Below, piece by piece: positions 8,730 to 17,305 of a stretch of DNA of 64,000 nucleotides (positions are counted from its first letter, which is position 1; each line of letters starts with the position of its first letter). The DNA lies in contig NZ_CP123228.1 of NCBI RefSeq assembly GCF_029855045.1, forward strand, positions 2,356,001-2,420,000. Direction: 5' to 3'. The notes under the pieces are model-generated. The model ran no database searches. It saw only the letters and a program-made list of their open reading frames with translations, and was not told the DNA's origin. The stretch comes from Piscinibacter sp. XHJ-5. Its GTDB lineage: Bacteria; Pseudomonadota; Gammaproteobacteria; Burkholderiales; Burkholderiaceae_C. The position numbers and the translations under genes were made by a program.

Positions 8730-9245
8730 ATGAAGATCGGACGATTCGTTTCCGCTCTCGTCGCCGTTGCGCTCTCAGGCGTTGCCGCCGAGTCGGCCCA
8801 CGCCGCACGCAAGGCAGCCGCGCGCCCCAACACCCATACGGTCACGTTCACGATCACCTCGTCGCAGTGCGCGAGCGTGCCGGCGGGGGCGGACGTGCAG
8901 GCCACCGGCATTCAGACCGACATCGTCAGGGAGCACGCCATCGCGGGAGGCGGCACGCGCCAGATCGTCACGTCGCACGCACACGGCACGGCCACGGATC
9001 AACTGGGCAATACCTACGTCTGGAGCTACAGCTTCCAGCAGAACGCCACGAGCACGGACAGGCAGAACTGGACGGGCTTGGTGGTGGACCACTTCTCGCT
9101 GGCAGGCAGCGGGCCGGTGCACATCGTGGCGGGCTTCGTCGGCAGCGTCGCGTTCGATGCGAACACGTTCACCATCACGCCCACCAACGTGATCGGCGAT
9201 CCGATCGGCTTCGACGACATCAGCCCCCACTGCGATCCGCTCTGA
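8730..9245 (+). CDS. Small secreted hypothetical protein
   Basis: A 171-residue protein with a typical signal peptide: MKIGRF, hydrophobic core to about 25, then AHA as a likely cleavage site. The mature part is rich in Thr, Ser, Val and Gly, with alternating patterns expected of an extracytoplasmic beta-sandwich; only two Cys are present (one near residue 50, one near the end) and could form a disulphide. The start at 8730 follows GGAGG; an in-frame ATG ten codons earlier lacks this. No family was recognised. It lies 16 bases upstream of the MauG-like gene and is probably cotranscribed with it. Confidence 0.65.
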   Translation: MKIGRFVSALVAVALSGVAAESAHAARKAAARPNTHTVTFTITSSQCASVPAGADVQATGIQTDIVREHAIAGGGTRQIVTSHAHGTATDQLGNTYVWSYSFQQNATSTDRQNWTGLVVDHFSLAGSGPVHIVAGFVGSVAFDANTFTITPTNVIGDPIGFDDISPHCDPL

Positions 9246-9261
9246 TCGACGGGGCGCAGCG

Positions 9262-10803
9262 ATGGGCGAGGCCGGACGATCGCGCTGGCGGCGCGTCGCG
9301 AGCGCCGCCGTCGTCGTCGCGGCCGTGGCCTGCGCCGCTGCCATGCGGTGGGGCCACGCTCATGCCGCTGACAACGCGGCCGGCGATATCGATGAGGCCC
9401 TCGCTGCGGTGCTGAAGCGCGCCGGCTTCACCGGCACCGTCGAATCGTCGCTGCCGGCGCGCCTCGGCCGGCCCGTGGACTCGCGGCTGGCCGACCTCGG
9501 ACGGGTGCTCTTCTTCGACTCGCTGGTCTCGCTGCACGACGACAACAGCTGCGCGGGGTGCCACGCGCCGGCCACGGGCTTCGGCGACAGCCAATCGATC
9601 GCCATCGGCATCCAGAGCAACCAGGTGGTGGGTCGCGACCGCAGCGGGCCGCGCAACCAGCGACGGACCCCGACCGTTGTCAATTCAGCCTTCTACCCCA
9701 GCCTGATGTGGAACGGCCGCTTCTCCGCGCCTTCGGCCGACCCGTTCGACAACTCGCAAGGCTTCGTGTTTCCCTTGCCTGAAGGGACGACTCGCTTTCC
9801 CGCCTTCGACCCGGTCGTGACGCACCTGCTCATCGCGCAGGCGCATCTGCCACCCACCGAGTTGGTCGAAGTGGCCGGGTTCACCGGCACGCGCGGCACG
9901 ATCGGGCCGCGCTTCGATGCCTTCGACGATGGCCTCGCGGGCAAGGTCCCGCCACCGGACGCCAGCGGCTCGCGCAACGAGCCGATCCGCCAGGAGGTGC
10001 TCTCGCGGCTGAACGGAAGCTGGAATTACCGCCTGCGCTTCGGCGAGCTGTTCCCTGCCGTGAAGGCCGGCGCCCCGATCGACTTCACGATGTTCGGCCG
10101 CGCGATTGCCGAGTTCGAGTTCAGCGTCGTGCGCGCGAACGCCCCCATCGACCGCTTTGCGCGGGGCGATCGCAGCGCGATGAACGCGGCCGAGAAGCGG
10201 GGCGCGCTCGTGTTCTTCGGCAAGGGCCGCTGCGTCTCATGCCACGCGGTCGCGGGGACGTCGAATGAGATGTTCAGCGACTTCCGCACGCACGACATCG
10301 GCGTGCCGCAGATTGCGCCGCGCTTCGGTGTGGGTCTGGGCAATGTCGTCTTCGACGGGCCGGGCGAAGACGAGGACTTCGGACTCGAGCAGGTCACCGG
10401 CCATGCATCGGACCGGTACAGGTTCCGCACATCACCGCTGCGCAACGTGGCCTTGCAGCCAGCGTTCTTCCACAACGGCGCCTACACCCGGCTCGAAGAC
10501 GCGATCCGGCATCACCTGGATGTCGTGGCATCGGCCAGGCGCTACGACGCCCGGCGTGCCGGGGTGAGCGAGGACCTGCAGCATCGGCTCGGTCCGATGG
10601 AGCCCGTGCTGGCATTCATCGATCCCCTGCTGGCACGCCCGATTGCGCTGAACCGCTCGGAGTTCGCGGACCTGGTGCGGTTCGTGCGCGATGGCTTGCT
10701 CGACCATCGGGCCGGGCCACGGGAGCTGTGCACCCTGATTCCGGATGCCCTGCCCAGCGGCAGGCCGCTGCTGGCATTCGAAGGCTGCGAGGGACGGCGC
10801 TGA
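9262..10803 (+). CDS. Dihaem cytochrome c peroxidase / MauG family protein
   Basis: A 513-residue exported protein with a hydrophobic N-terminal segment (about 13-36) and two haem-binding motifs, CAGCH at 97-101 and CVSCH at 324-328. The spacing and segments such as LGRVLFFD, NAAEKRGALVFFGKGRC, FRTSPLRNVALQPAFFHNG and the late FADLVRFVRDGL are those of the bacterial dihaem peroxidase/MauG superfamily. These periplasmic enzymes either reduce hydrogen peroxide or carry out radical modification of partner proteins. It is longer than standard CcpA (about 330-350). A secreted protein of unknown function is encoded immediately upstream and is a candidate partner, but nothing proves a link. Confidence 0.87.
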   Translation: MGEAGRSRWRRVASAAVVVAAVACAAAMRWGHAHAADNAAGDIDEALAAVLKRAGFTGTVESSLPARLGRPVDSRLADLGRVLFFDSLVSLHDDNSCAGCHAPATGFGDSQSIAIGIQSNQVVGRDRSGPRNQRRTPTVVNSAFYPSLMWNGRFSAPSADPFDNSQGFVFPLPEGTTRFPAFDPVVTHLLIAQAHLPPTELVEVAGFTGTRGTIGPRFDAFDDGLAGKVPPPDASGSRNEPIRQEVLSRLNGSWNYRLRFGELFPAVKAGAPIDFTMFGRAIAEFEFSVVRANAPIDRFARGDRSAMNAAEKRGALVFFGKGRCVSCHAVAGTSNEMFSDFRTHDIGVPQIAPRFGVGLGNVVFDGPGEDEDFGLEQVTGHASDRYRFRTSPLRNVALQPAFFHNGAYTRLEDAIRHHLDVVASARRYDARRAGVSEDLQHRLGPMEPVLAFIDPLLARPIALNRSEFADLVRFVRDGLLDHRAGPRELCTLIPDALPSGRPLLAFEGCEGRR

Positions 10804-10858
10804 TCAGGCGACCCGCCTCACCGTCGAGGCAAGCCGTCGCAACGTCGCGCGTCGACCG

Positions 10859-11827
10859 TCAGAAGCGAAGCTCGAGCTGCGCGCGCCATCCGAGCCCGTC
10901 GTCGGGCTCCACCGAGACCAGGCTTGCAGCCATGTCGTCGGGTCTTCCCTGGAACCGGCGCGGAACGACCAGCGACACGCCGGCCCGGTCGCGCACCAGC
11001 GACCCCGACAGCTTGACCCGCGTCATGGAGCCTTGGGGCGCGAGCAGCGTCTGGTTGCTCAGCGTCCAGCGTGCATCGAGCGGCATGTCGAGCATGACGG
11101 CCGCCGCATGCAGTGCACGCGACTGCTGGAAGTCGCTCACCTGATGGGACGCCGCGAGCGCGCGCAGTCGAAGGGCGCCCGCGGAATGCTCGGTGCGCAC
11201 CTCCAGGCCGCGGAACCGCTGCGTGCCGGCGGCATCGACGGCGTGCGGTGCAAGCTGCTGCAAGGCTCCCTGCGTCATCTTCAGCGTCCAGGCGCCGGCC
11301 GGCTGCCACGCGAGCGCAAGACGCTGATGCACCGCGGCGCCGTCGGGCACCGCGACGACCCGGGCCCCGGCGGCCATCGACAGCGCAGACGACCACTGCC
11401 AGCGGTCCTCGACGAAGACGGAGGAGCGGCGATCGTCGACGGTCTGCCAGGCTTCGACGGGACCCGCCTCGCCGGGCCGGACCGCCAGCGACACGCCGGC
11501 CTGCAGCCGATGCGCGTCGAAGCGCTGGGTGGAGAACCGCGCCTCCATGCCGCCTTGCGGTGCAGCATCACCCGTTGGCGCCGGCTGCGCGTAGAGACTG
11601 AAGGTCCAATGGGTCCGTGGATCGATCTGCTGCTGGAAGGTCGCTTCCGGGGTGCGAACGAGATCGGGAGCGCCCGGCACGGCGCCGACAGCCAACTGCG
11701 CGAATGCAGGCGCGCTCGCGGCGAGGAGCAACGCGGCGGTGGCCTGGCGCAAAGCGGGGTTCGGGGCGCGAGATCGGGTCACGACGGACGAAGGAATGCG
11801 CGCCGCAGGGGCGCTGAACAGCGCCAA
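10859..11827 (-). CDS. Putative outer-membrane beta-barrel protein
   Basis: A 322-residue protein with a long N-terminal region and a signal-peptide-like segment ending in APAFAQ (about residues 25-44). The remainder shows alternating hydrophobic/polar strands with many aromatic-bounded segments, and it ends in LELRF: a C-terminal phenylalanine in the pattern recognised by the BAM complex. This is typical of outer-membrane barrels or the C-terminal half of TonB-dependent receptors; no plug domain or TonB box is visible. The true start may be downstream of 11827, since the first 25 residues look unlike a signal peptide. It converges on the MauG-like gene with a 55-base gap. Substrate unknown. 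Confidence 0.6.
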   Translation of the reverse strand: MALFSAPAARIPSSVVTRSRAPNPALRQATAALLLAASAPAFAQLAVGAVPGAPDLVRTPEATFQQQIDPRTHWTFSLYAQPAPTGDAAPQGGMEARFSTQRFDAHRLQAGVSLAVRPGEAGPVEAWQTVDDRRSSVFVEDRWQWSSALSMAAGARVVAVPDGAAVHQRLALAWQPAGAWTLKMTQGALQQLAPHAVDAAGTQRFRGLEVRTEHSAGALRLRALAASHQVSDFQQSRALHAAAVMLDMPLDARWTLSNQTLLAPQGSMTRVKLSGSLVRDRAGVSLVVPRRFQGRPDDMAASLVSVEPDDGLGWRAQLELRF

Positions 11828-11928
11828 GCTTAGGGCCCCCGGCGCGGCTTTCGCACACGCAACGCGTGAACGACGACACGCTGCAGGTCACCACGTGATC
11901 CTGCTCCCCTGAGTCCCCGCCCTGGGTG

Positions 11929-12567
11929 TCAGCGTGTCGGGCGTGCGCCCATTGCGGTGAGCACGCCCAGGCCGATGAAAGACGTGCCGGCGAGCCGGTG
12001 GCCCCACACGGCGTGTCGAGCCGCCCGGCTCAGGCGCGGTGCGACGAGGCTTGCCGTCAGCACGTAGACGAGGTCGGTGCAGCACGCGACGGCGACGAAG
12101 ACCGCGCCAAGCGCCAGTGTCTGCATCAGGGGGCTGGTCTGCGGGTCCATGAACTGCGGCAGGAAGGCCGCGAAGAAGAGCGTGGTCTTCGGGTTCAGCA
12201 ATGCCACCACGAAGCCGTCGCGGAAGACTCGCCGCAAGGGCTGCGCCGGCGCAGGCGGCGTCGCGTCCGCAACGGCGGGCGCGGCCTGCCACATCCGGAT
12301 GCCCAGGTACACGAGGTAGGCCGCGCCTGCCCATTTCACGACGGTGAACGCGGCCGACGACACGGCGAACAAGGCGGCGAGCCCCAGCGAAGCGCCCACT
12401 GCATTGGAGAGGTTGCCGAGCATCACCCCGAGGACCGAGGCGAGGCCGCAGGCGCGGCCCTGCGCCAGCGTCCGGGCCACGATGTAGACCACGGCGGGGC
12501 CGGGCGTGAGGGCCAGCGCCAGACTTGCGCCCACGAAAGCCAGCAGCAAGGGTGAGTCGGGAAGCAT
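11929..12567 (-). CDS. LysE/RhtB family amino-acid exporter
   Basis: A 212-residue inner-membrane protein with about six hydrophobic helices. Family marks are the N-terminal LALTPGPAVVYIVARTL (the TPGP motif of LysE/RhtB), GLASVLGVMLGN and the LLNPKTTLFFAAFLPQF segment. These exporters remove amino acids or analogues such as homoserine lactone and threonine. The ATG at 12565-12567 gives the standard family length; a longer frame upstream would add a polar extension. The gene follows the LysR gene at 12658 on the same strand with a 90-base gap, so the two may be cotranscribed. Substrate not predictable. Confidence 0.88.
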   Translation of the reverse strand: MLPDSPLLLAFVGASLALALTPGPAVVYIVARTLAQGRACGLASVLGVMLGNLSNAVGASLGLAALFAVSSAAFTVVKWAGAAYLVYLGIRMWQAAPAVADATPPAPAQPLRRVFRDGFVVALLNPKTTLFFAAFLPQFMDPQTSPLMQTLALGAVFVAVACCTDLVYVLTASLVAPRLSRAARHAVWGHRLAGTSFIGLGVLTAMGARPTR

Positions 12568-12657
12568 GTGAACTCCTGCCGTGTCGGGCTGCAAAGTATC
12601 GCAGCGGCATCGATCTCCGCCGCGCAACGAGATCCGCCGGCGGTGCCCGCGGCGGGC

Positions 12658-13542
12658 TCATCGCCGTGCAGCCTCGCCATGCAGCCATGCCAGAAATGCC
12701 TCGACCGGCGGCCGCTTCGCGTGCCGCGCCGGGTAGACGGCAAAGTGAGCCTTGACGCGGACGGCCTTGTCGGCACTGAATGCGGGCCGCAGCTTGCCCT
12801 CGAGGAGATGCTTGCCTGCCATGGTGGCGCTTTCCAGCGCCACGCCCAACCCCTGCGTGGCAGCGTCCAGCGACATCTGGGCCCGGTCGAAGCGCACCGT
12901 GAATCTTTCCGGGGCGCGCTTGTCGGAGAACTCGCGGAACCAGTCGGACCACTGCACCACGCTGACGTTGCTCTGGATAAGCGGCACATCGAGCAGCTGA
13001 TCGATCCGCTTCAGTCGGTGCTCGCGGATGAACGCCGGGCTGGCCAACGGCAGGATGCGCTCCTCGAAGAGCGGCTCGACGACCAGGCCCGGCCAGTTCG
13101 GGACGCCGTAGCGGATGTCGATGTCGGCCTGGCCGAGCGCGAAGTCGCTGTGCGTGTGCGCGGCCGAGAGGTTCAGCGCAATGTCGGGACAGGCCTGCGC
13201 GAATGCCCGCAGCCGCGGCATCAGCCACAAGCCGGCAAGGCTGGGCGCGCAGTGCACGTAGAGGCTGTTGCTGACGCCCTGGCGCATGTCGTCGGTGGCC
13301 GCTGAGATGGCGTCCAGAGCGCCACCGATGCGGGCCATGTACCGCTCACCCGCCACGCTCAGACGCACGCCGTGCGCGCTGCGCTCGAACAGCCGCACGG
13401 CGAGCTGCGCTTCGAGACGCGCGACCTGGTGGCTGATCGCGGATGCGGTGAGGTGAAGTTCGGCTGCGGCGAGCGCAAAGCTGCGTCGACGTGCCACGGC
13501 TTCGAATGCCAGCAGATTGGCCAAAGGAGGAAGCGATGCCAT
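12658..13542 (-). CDS. LysR-family transcriptional regulator (GcvA-like)
   Basis: A 294-residue LysR protein of the GcvA-like subgroup: N-terminal LLAFEAVARRRSFALAAAEL, then the recognition helix ASAISHQVARLE, and an effector domain with DIDIRYG. The start at 13542 (MASLPP) fits the family better than the in-frame ATG five codons earlier. It is divergent from the SDR-TRAP-transketolase operon, with two inverted repeats in the 168-base gap between them, so it probably controls that operon and its own expression. Confidence 0.9.
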   Translation of the reverse strand: MASLPPLANLLAFEAVARRRSFALAAAELHLTASAISHQVARLEAQLAVRLFERSAHGVRLSVAGERYMARIGGALDAISAATDDMRQGVSNSLYVHCAPSLAGLWLMPRLRAFAQACPDIALNLSAAHTHSDFALGQADIDIRYGVPNWPGLVVEPLFEERILPLASPAFIREHRLKRIDQLLDVPLIQSNVSVVQWSDWFREFSDKRAPERFTVRFDRAQMSLDAATQGLGVALESATMAGKHLLEGKLRPAFSADKAVRVKAHFAVYPARHAKRPPVEAFLAWLHGEAARR

Positions 13543-13560
13543 CGGGTCTACCCGCAAGTC

Positions 13561-13579
13561 AGATGACGGAACGTCATCT
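13561..13579. promoter_or_regulatory. Perfect inverted repeat, candidate LysR operator
   Basis: Arms of eight bases, AGATGACG and CGTCATCT, separated by GAA. It lies 19 bases before the LysR start codon and 130 bases before the SDR gene, where a LysR autoregulatory site would be expected. Function is inferred from position and symmetry only. Confidence 0.55.
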
Positions 13580-13585
13580 TAGGGT

Positions 13586-13603
13586 GACAACACTTCGCTT
13601 GTC
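13586..13603. promoter_or_regulatory. Second inverted repeat in the same control region
   Basis: GACAA and TTGTC separated by eight bases, only seven bases from the first repeat. Two adjacent dyads fit the recognition and activation sites used by tetrameric LysR proteins. The arms are short, so chance occurrence is possible. Confidence 0.4.
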
Positions 13604-13710
13604 GTCATGTCCTTCGCCGCCGAAGATTTGCCCAGGACCCGAGCAGACGGGCCGCCACCCGGCACCCACGTCGGCTCGTTCGACCGTGACAACCCATGGA
13701 GACGATTCAC

Positions 13711-14460
13711 ATGCTTCTTACCGACAAGGTCGCCGTGATCACCGGCGGCGCAGGCCTCAACGGCCTCGGCTTCGCCACCGCCCGCCAGATGGCCGCCCAG
13801 GGCGCCCGCGTGGCGATCCTCGATCTGGCGCGTGCCGAACCTGCTGCCGCGGCCGCACGTCTGGGCGAGGGCCATCTCGGCCTCGTCGCCGATGTCACCG
13901 ACAAGGCCGCCTGCGACGCCGCGGCGGCGGCCGTGCTGAATGCCTTCGGCCGCATCGACATCCTGGTCAACAACGCCGGCATCACGCAACCGGTGAAGAC
14001 GCTGGACATTTCCGGCGCCGACTACGACCGCGTCCTCGACGTCAACCTGCGCGGCACGCTGTACATGTCGCAAGCGGTCCTGCCGGCGATGCGGCGGCAG
14101 CAGGGCGGCTCCATCGTCTGCATCTCTTCGGTCTCGGCACAGCGCGGCGGCGGCATCTTCGGCGGTCCGCACTACTCGGCCGCCAAGGGCGGCGTGCTGG
14201 GCCTGGCGCGCGCGATGGCGCGCGAGTTCGGCATCGAAGGCATCCGGGTCAACAGCATCACGCCGGGGCTCATCGAGACCGACATCACCCAGGGCAAGCT
14301 GACCCCGGAACGCAAGAAGGAGATCTCCGAGACGATCCCGCTGGCTCGTCTGGGCCGTGCCGATGACGTCGCCGGCGCCTGCGTGTTCCTCGCCAGCGAG
14401 TTGTCCGTCTATTGCACCGGCATCACGCTCGACGTGAACGGCGGAATGTTGATTCACTGA
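13711..14460 (+). CDS. Short-chain dehydrogenase/reductase (SDR)
   Basis: A 249-residue classical SDR. The Rossmann cofactor motif is VAVITGGAGLNGLGFATA (a GlyXXXGlyXGly variant), then the NNAG motif (ILVNNAGIT), the catalytic Ser in CISSVSAQ and the YSAAK Tyr/Lys pair. An acidic residue after beta-2 (ILDLARA) favours NAD over NADP. The start at 13711 follows GGAGA at eight bases; the ATG at 13696 has no ribosome-binding site. It is the first gene of an operon with TRAP transporter and split transketolase genes, so it probably oxidises the imported polyol or sugar acid to a ketose or keto compound. Confidence 0.9.
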   Translation: MLLTDKVAVITGGAGLNGLGFATARQMAAQGARVAILDLARAEPAAAAARLGEGHLGLVADVTDKAACDAAAAAVLNAFGRIDILVNNAGITQPVKTLDISGADYDRVLDVNLRGTLYMSQAVLPAMRRQQGGSIVCISSVSAQRGGGIFGGPHYSAAKGGVLGLARAMAREFGIEGIRVNSITPGLIETDITQGKLTPERKKEISETIPLARLGRADDVAGACVFLASELSVYCTGITLDVNGGMLIH

Positions 14461-14485
14461 TTCCACACCACAAAGGAGACAAGCC

Positions 14486-15469
14486 ATGCAACGAAAGACA
14501 TTCATCCGCACGCTGCTCGCGCTCGCCGCCGCGTCCGTCGCGCCCCTCGCAGCACATGCGCAAGCCGTCAAGCTGACGCTCGGCCACGGCGCCGCGCCTG
14601 GCAACCCGCGGCACGAAGCGGCAGTCCTTTTCGCCGATCGCGTCAAGGCCAAGACCGGCGGCCGGATCGAGATCCAGGTGGCGCACTCGGCCCAGCTCGG
14701 CGACGACGCCGCGATGATCACCGCGCTGCGCTCGGGCACGCTCGACATCTCGGCGAACAGCCAGGGCGCGATCGCGAACGTGGTCCCGGAATACGCCGCG
14801 TTGGGCCTGCCGTTCCTGTTCTCGGACGTGCAGAAGGCCTGGCAGCTGCTCGACGGGCCCGTCGGCGCCGAGCTCGCCAAGCGCACGGCCGCCAAGGGCA
14901 TGGTCGTGCTCGGGTATTGGGACAACGGCATCCGCCACACCACCAACAGCAAGCGCGCGGTCAAGGCGCCGGCTGACCTCAAGGGACTGAAGATCCGTAC
15001 GCCGCCGGACACGATGACCGTCGACATCATGCAGGCCCTGGGCGCCGACACCCAGCAGATCAAGTTCGCGGAGCTGTACGTCGCCTTGCAGCAGGGCGTC
15101 GTCGACGGGCAGGAGAATCCGCTCGCCAACATCGCATCGGCCAAGCTCTACGAGGTCCAGAAGTACCTCACCCTGACGGGCCACAAGTACGAGTCGAACC
15201 CGTTCGTGATGAGCAAGCGCTCGTGGGACAAGCTGAGCCCGGCCGATCAGAAGGTCTTCACGGAGGCGGCTGCGGAAGCCACGCAAACCCAGCGCAAGCT
15301 CTCCAGGGAGGCCGACGAGAAGCTCGTCGCCGAGCTGAAGGCCAAGGGCGTGCAGATCGACACGGTCGACCGCAAGGCCTTCGTCGAAGCCACCAAGCCG
15401 GTCTACGTGAAGTGGTCCTCCGGCCCGGTGAGCGACTTCGTCAAGCAAGTCGTCCAGCAGGCGCAGTAA
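14486..15469 (+). CDS. TRAP transporter substrate-binding protein (DctP family)
   Basis: A 327-residue periplasmic binding protein with a signal peptide ending at APLAAHA. DctP-type segments include KLTLGHGAAPGNPRHEAAVL, GLPFLFSDVQKAWQLLDG, DLKGLKIRTPP and the conserved Arg/Asn contact region ALQQGVVDGQENPLANI. It would capture a carboxylate-bearing solute and hand it to the membrane units encoded directly downstream. AAAGGAGA precedes the start. The carboxylate-binding Arg is probably the one in KIRTPP. Exact ligand unknown. Confidence 0.92.
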   Translation: MQRKTFIRTLLALAAASVAPLAAHAQAVKLTLGHGAAPGNPRHEAAVLFADRVKAKTGGRIEIQVAHSAQLGDDAAMITALRSGTLDISANSQGAIANVVPEYAALGLPFLFSDVQKAWQLLDGPVGAELAKRTAAKGMVVLGYWDNGIRHTTNSKRAVKAPADLKGLKIRTPPDTMTVDIMQALGADTQQIKFAELYVALQQGVVDGQENPLANIASAKLYEVQKYLTLTGHKYESNPFVMSKRSWDKLSPADQKVFTEAAAEATQTQRKLSREADEKLVAELKAKGVQIDTVDRKAFVEATKPVYVKWSSGPVSDFVKQVVQQAQ

Positions 15470-15482
15470 GCGGAGCACCCTC

Positions 15483-16007
15483 ATGGAAACCCTGCGGTTC
15501 ATCGACCGCGCGATAGGCGCTGCCTGTCGTGGCGTGCTCTACCTGACTCTGGGCGTGGTGTTCGTCATCCTGAGCGCCAACGTCGCGCTGCGGTACGTCG
15601 CCGGCACGAGCCTCGCGTCGGCCTCCGAGCTGCCGGAACTGCTGTTCCCGTGGCTCATCATGGCCGGCGTCGTGCTCGCGGCGCAGCACGGCTCGCACAT
15701 CGCCGTGGTGCTGGTGACGCAGAAGCTGCGCGGCTCGCGCCGCTGGGTGCTTGCCGGCGGGTCGCTGGCAGTGGCGGCGCTCTACGCGTCACTCGCCATC
15801 GCCGCCTGGCCTCTCATGGACATCGCGGCGGATGAACGTTCGCCCATCTTGCAGGTGCCCGGTTCGGTGAGCGTGGGCTGCCTGATGCTGGGCTTCCTCC
15901 TGCTGGCGGTGGTGACGCTGTGCAAGCTGCCGGCGCTGTGGGTCGGCGCGGAGGCACCCCACGGCCACGAAGAGCCCGAAATCGCCGCGACCCACCAAGG
16001 AGCCTGA
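15483..16007 (+). CDS. TRAP transporter small permease (DctQ family)
   Basis: A 174-residue membrane protein with four predicted hydrophobic helices, the usual size and topology of DctQ subunits. The segment ALRYVAGTSLASASELPELLF and the following WLIMAGVVLAAQHGSHIAV are characteristic. It forms the membrane complex with the large permease DctM encoded two bases downstream, and the pair uses a sodium gradient. The gene starts 13 bases after dctP. Confidence 0.92.
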   Translation: METLRFIDRAIGAACRGVLYLTLGVVFVILSANVALRYVAGTSLASASELPELLFPWLIMAGVVLAAQHGSHIAVVLVTQKLRGSRRWVLAGGSLAVAALYASLAIAAWPLMDIAADERSPILQVPGSVSVGCLMLGFLLLAVVTLCKLPALWVGAEAPHGHEEPEIAATHQGA

Positions 16008-16008
16008 C

Positions 16009-17268
16009 ATGACCGGCTTGATCATCGCTCTCTTCATCGGCACGGCGTTGCTGTCGATCCCGATCGCGCATGCGCTCGTGCTCGCGTCAGTGGGCGGCCT
16101 GCTGATCATCGACAAGGTGCCGGTGCACCTGGCGATCGAGCAGATGCTGTCGCAGACGCAGAGCTTTCCGCTGATCGCGATTCCGTTCTTCATGATGACC
16201 GGCGCCCTCATGGTCAGCGGCAAGCTGGGCCAGAGCCTGGTCAACCTGCTGTCGATGATGATCGGCCGCGTGCACGGCGGGCCGGCGCAGGTCGGCGTGC
16301 TGTCCTCGACGATCTTCGGCGGCGTCTCCGGCTCGGCGGTCGCCGACGCGTCGGCGATCGGGTCGATGCTGATCCCCTGGCTGAAGAAGCTCGGCTATCC
16401 CGCACCCTTCGCGGCGGGCACGCTGGCGGCCGCGGCGACGATCGACATCCTGATTCCGCCGTCGATCCCGATGATCGTCTACGCGCTGGTCTCGGGCGCC
16501 TCGATCGGTGCGCTGTTCGTGGCCGGCATCCTGCCCGGCCTGCTGATGTGCGCGGGCTTCATGGCGGTCTGCTACGTGCAGGGACGCCGGCGCAACTTTC
16601 CCCGCGACACCACGCCGTTCGAGTGGCCGGCCTTCTGGCGCCAGCTGGCGCATGCCGGCCCGGCGCTCGCGATGCCCGTGCTGATCATCGTCTTCCTGCG
16701 CTTCGGCATCGCGACGCCCACCGAGGTCAGCGTGATGTCGACGCTGTACGCGCTCGTCGTCGCAGGCGTGGTGTATCGCGACCTCACGTGGGCCAAGATC
16801 AGGCACGCGGCGATCGAGGCGGGCATCTCCACCGGCGTCGTGCTGCTGATCATCATGGCCTCCAGCGTGGTCGGGTGGATCGTCACCTACGAGCAGTTGC
16901 CTGCTGAGTTCACGCGGTACGCGAAGGAGACGCTGCAGTCACCCTGGCTGATCATCTTCGCCATGAACCTGATCATGCTCGCCACCGGCATGTTCATCGA
17001 CTTGCCCGCCGCGGTGCTGCTGCTGACGCCGATGTTCGTTCCGCTCGCCTCGGCGGTCGGCATGGACACGATCCAGCTCGGCATCATGATGATCGTCAAC
17101 CTCTCCATCGGCCTGTACCACCCGCCCATCGGCACGACGCTGTTCATCACGGCCTCGGTCGCCAAGGTGCGCATCGGCGATGTGGTGAAGGAGCTGATCC
17201 CGTTCTATTTCGTCGCCATCGGGCTGCTGCTGGGCTTCGCGTACCTGCCCTGGCTGACGATCCGCTGA
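16009..17268 (+). CDS. TRAP transporter large permease (DctM family)
   Basis: A 419-residue polytopic membrane protein of the DctM family (about 11-13 helices). Family landmarks are the IPFFMMTGALMVSGKLGQ segment, GGVSGSAVADASAIGSMLIP and IDILIPPSIPMIVYALVSG, which form the transport core. The start overlaps the 3' end region of the dctQ gene closely (one-base gap), indicating coordinated translation. With the DctP and DctQ proteins it makes a complete high-affinity importer. Confidence 0.94.
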   Translation: MTGLIIALFIGTALLSIPIAHALVLASVGGLLIIDKVPVHLAIEQMLSQTQSFPLIAIPFFMMTGALMVSGKLGQSLVNLLSMMIGRVHGGPAQVGVLSSTIFGGVSGSAVADASAIGSMLIPWLKKLGYPAPFAAGTLAAAATIDILIPPSIPMIVYALVSGASIGALFVAGILPGLLMCAGFMAVCYVQGRRRNFPRDTTPFEWPAFWRQLAHAGPALAMPVLIIVFLRFGIATPTEVSVMSTLYALVVAGVVYRDLTWAKIRHAAIEAGISTGVVLLIIMASSVVGWIVTYEQLPAEFTRYAKETLQSPWLIIFAMNLIMLATGMFIDLPAAVLLLTPMFVPLASAVGMDTIQLGIMMIVNLSIGLYHPPIGTTLFITASVAKVRIGDVVKELIPFYFVAIGLLLGFAYLPWLTIR

Positions 17269-17305
17269 ACCCCCTTCGTGCTTTTCTTCCTCAGAAGGAC
17301 CTCTC

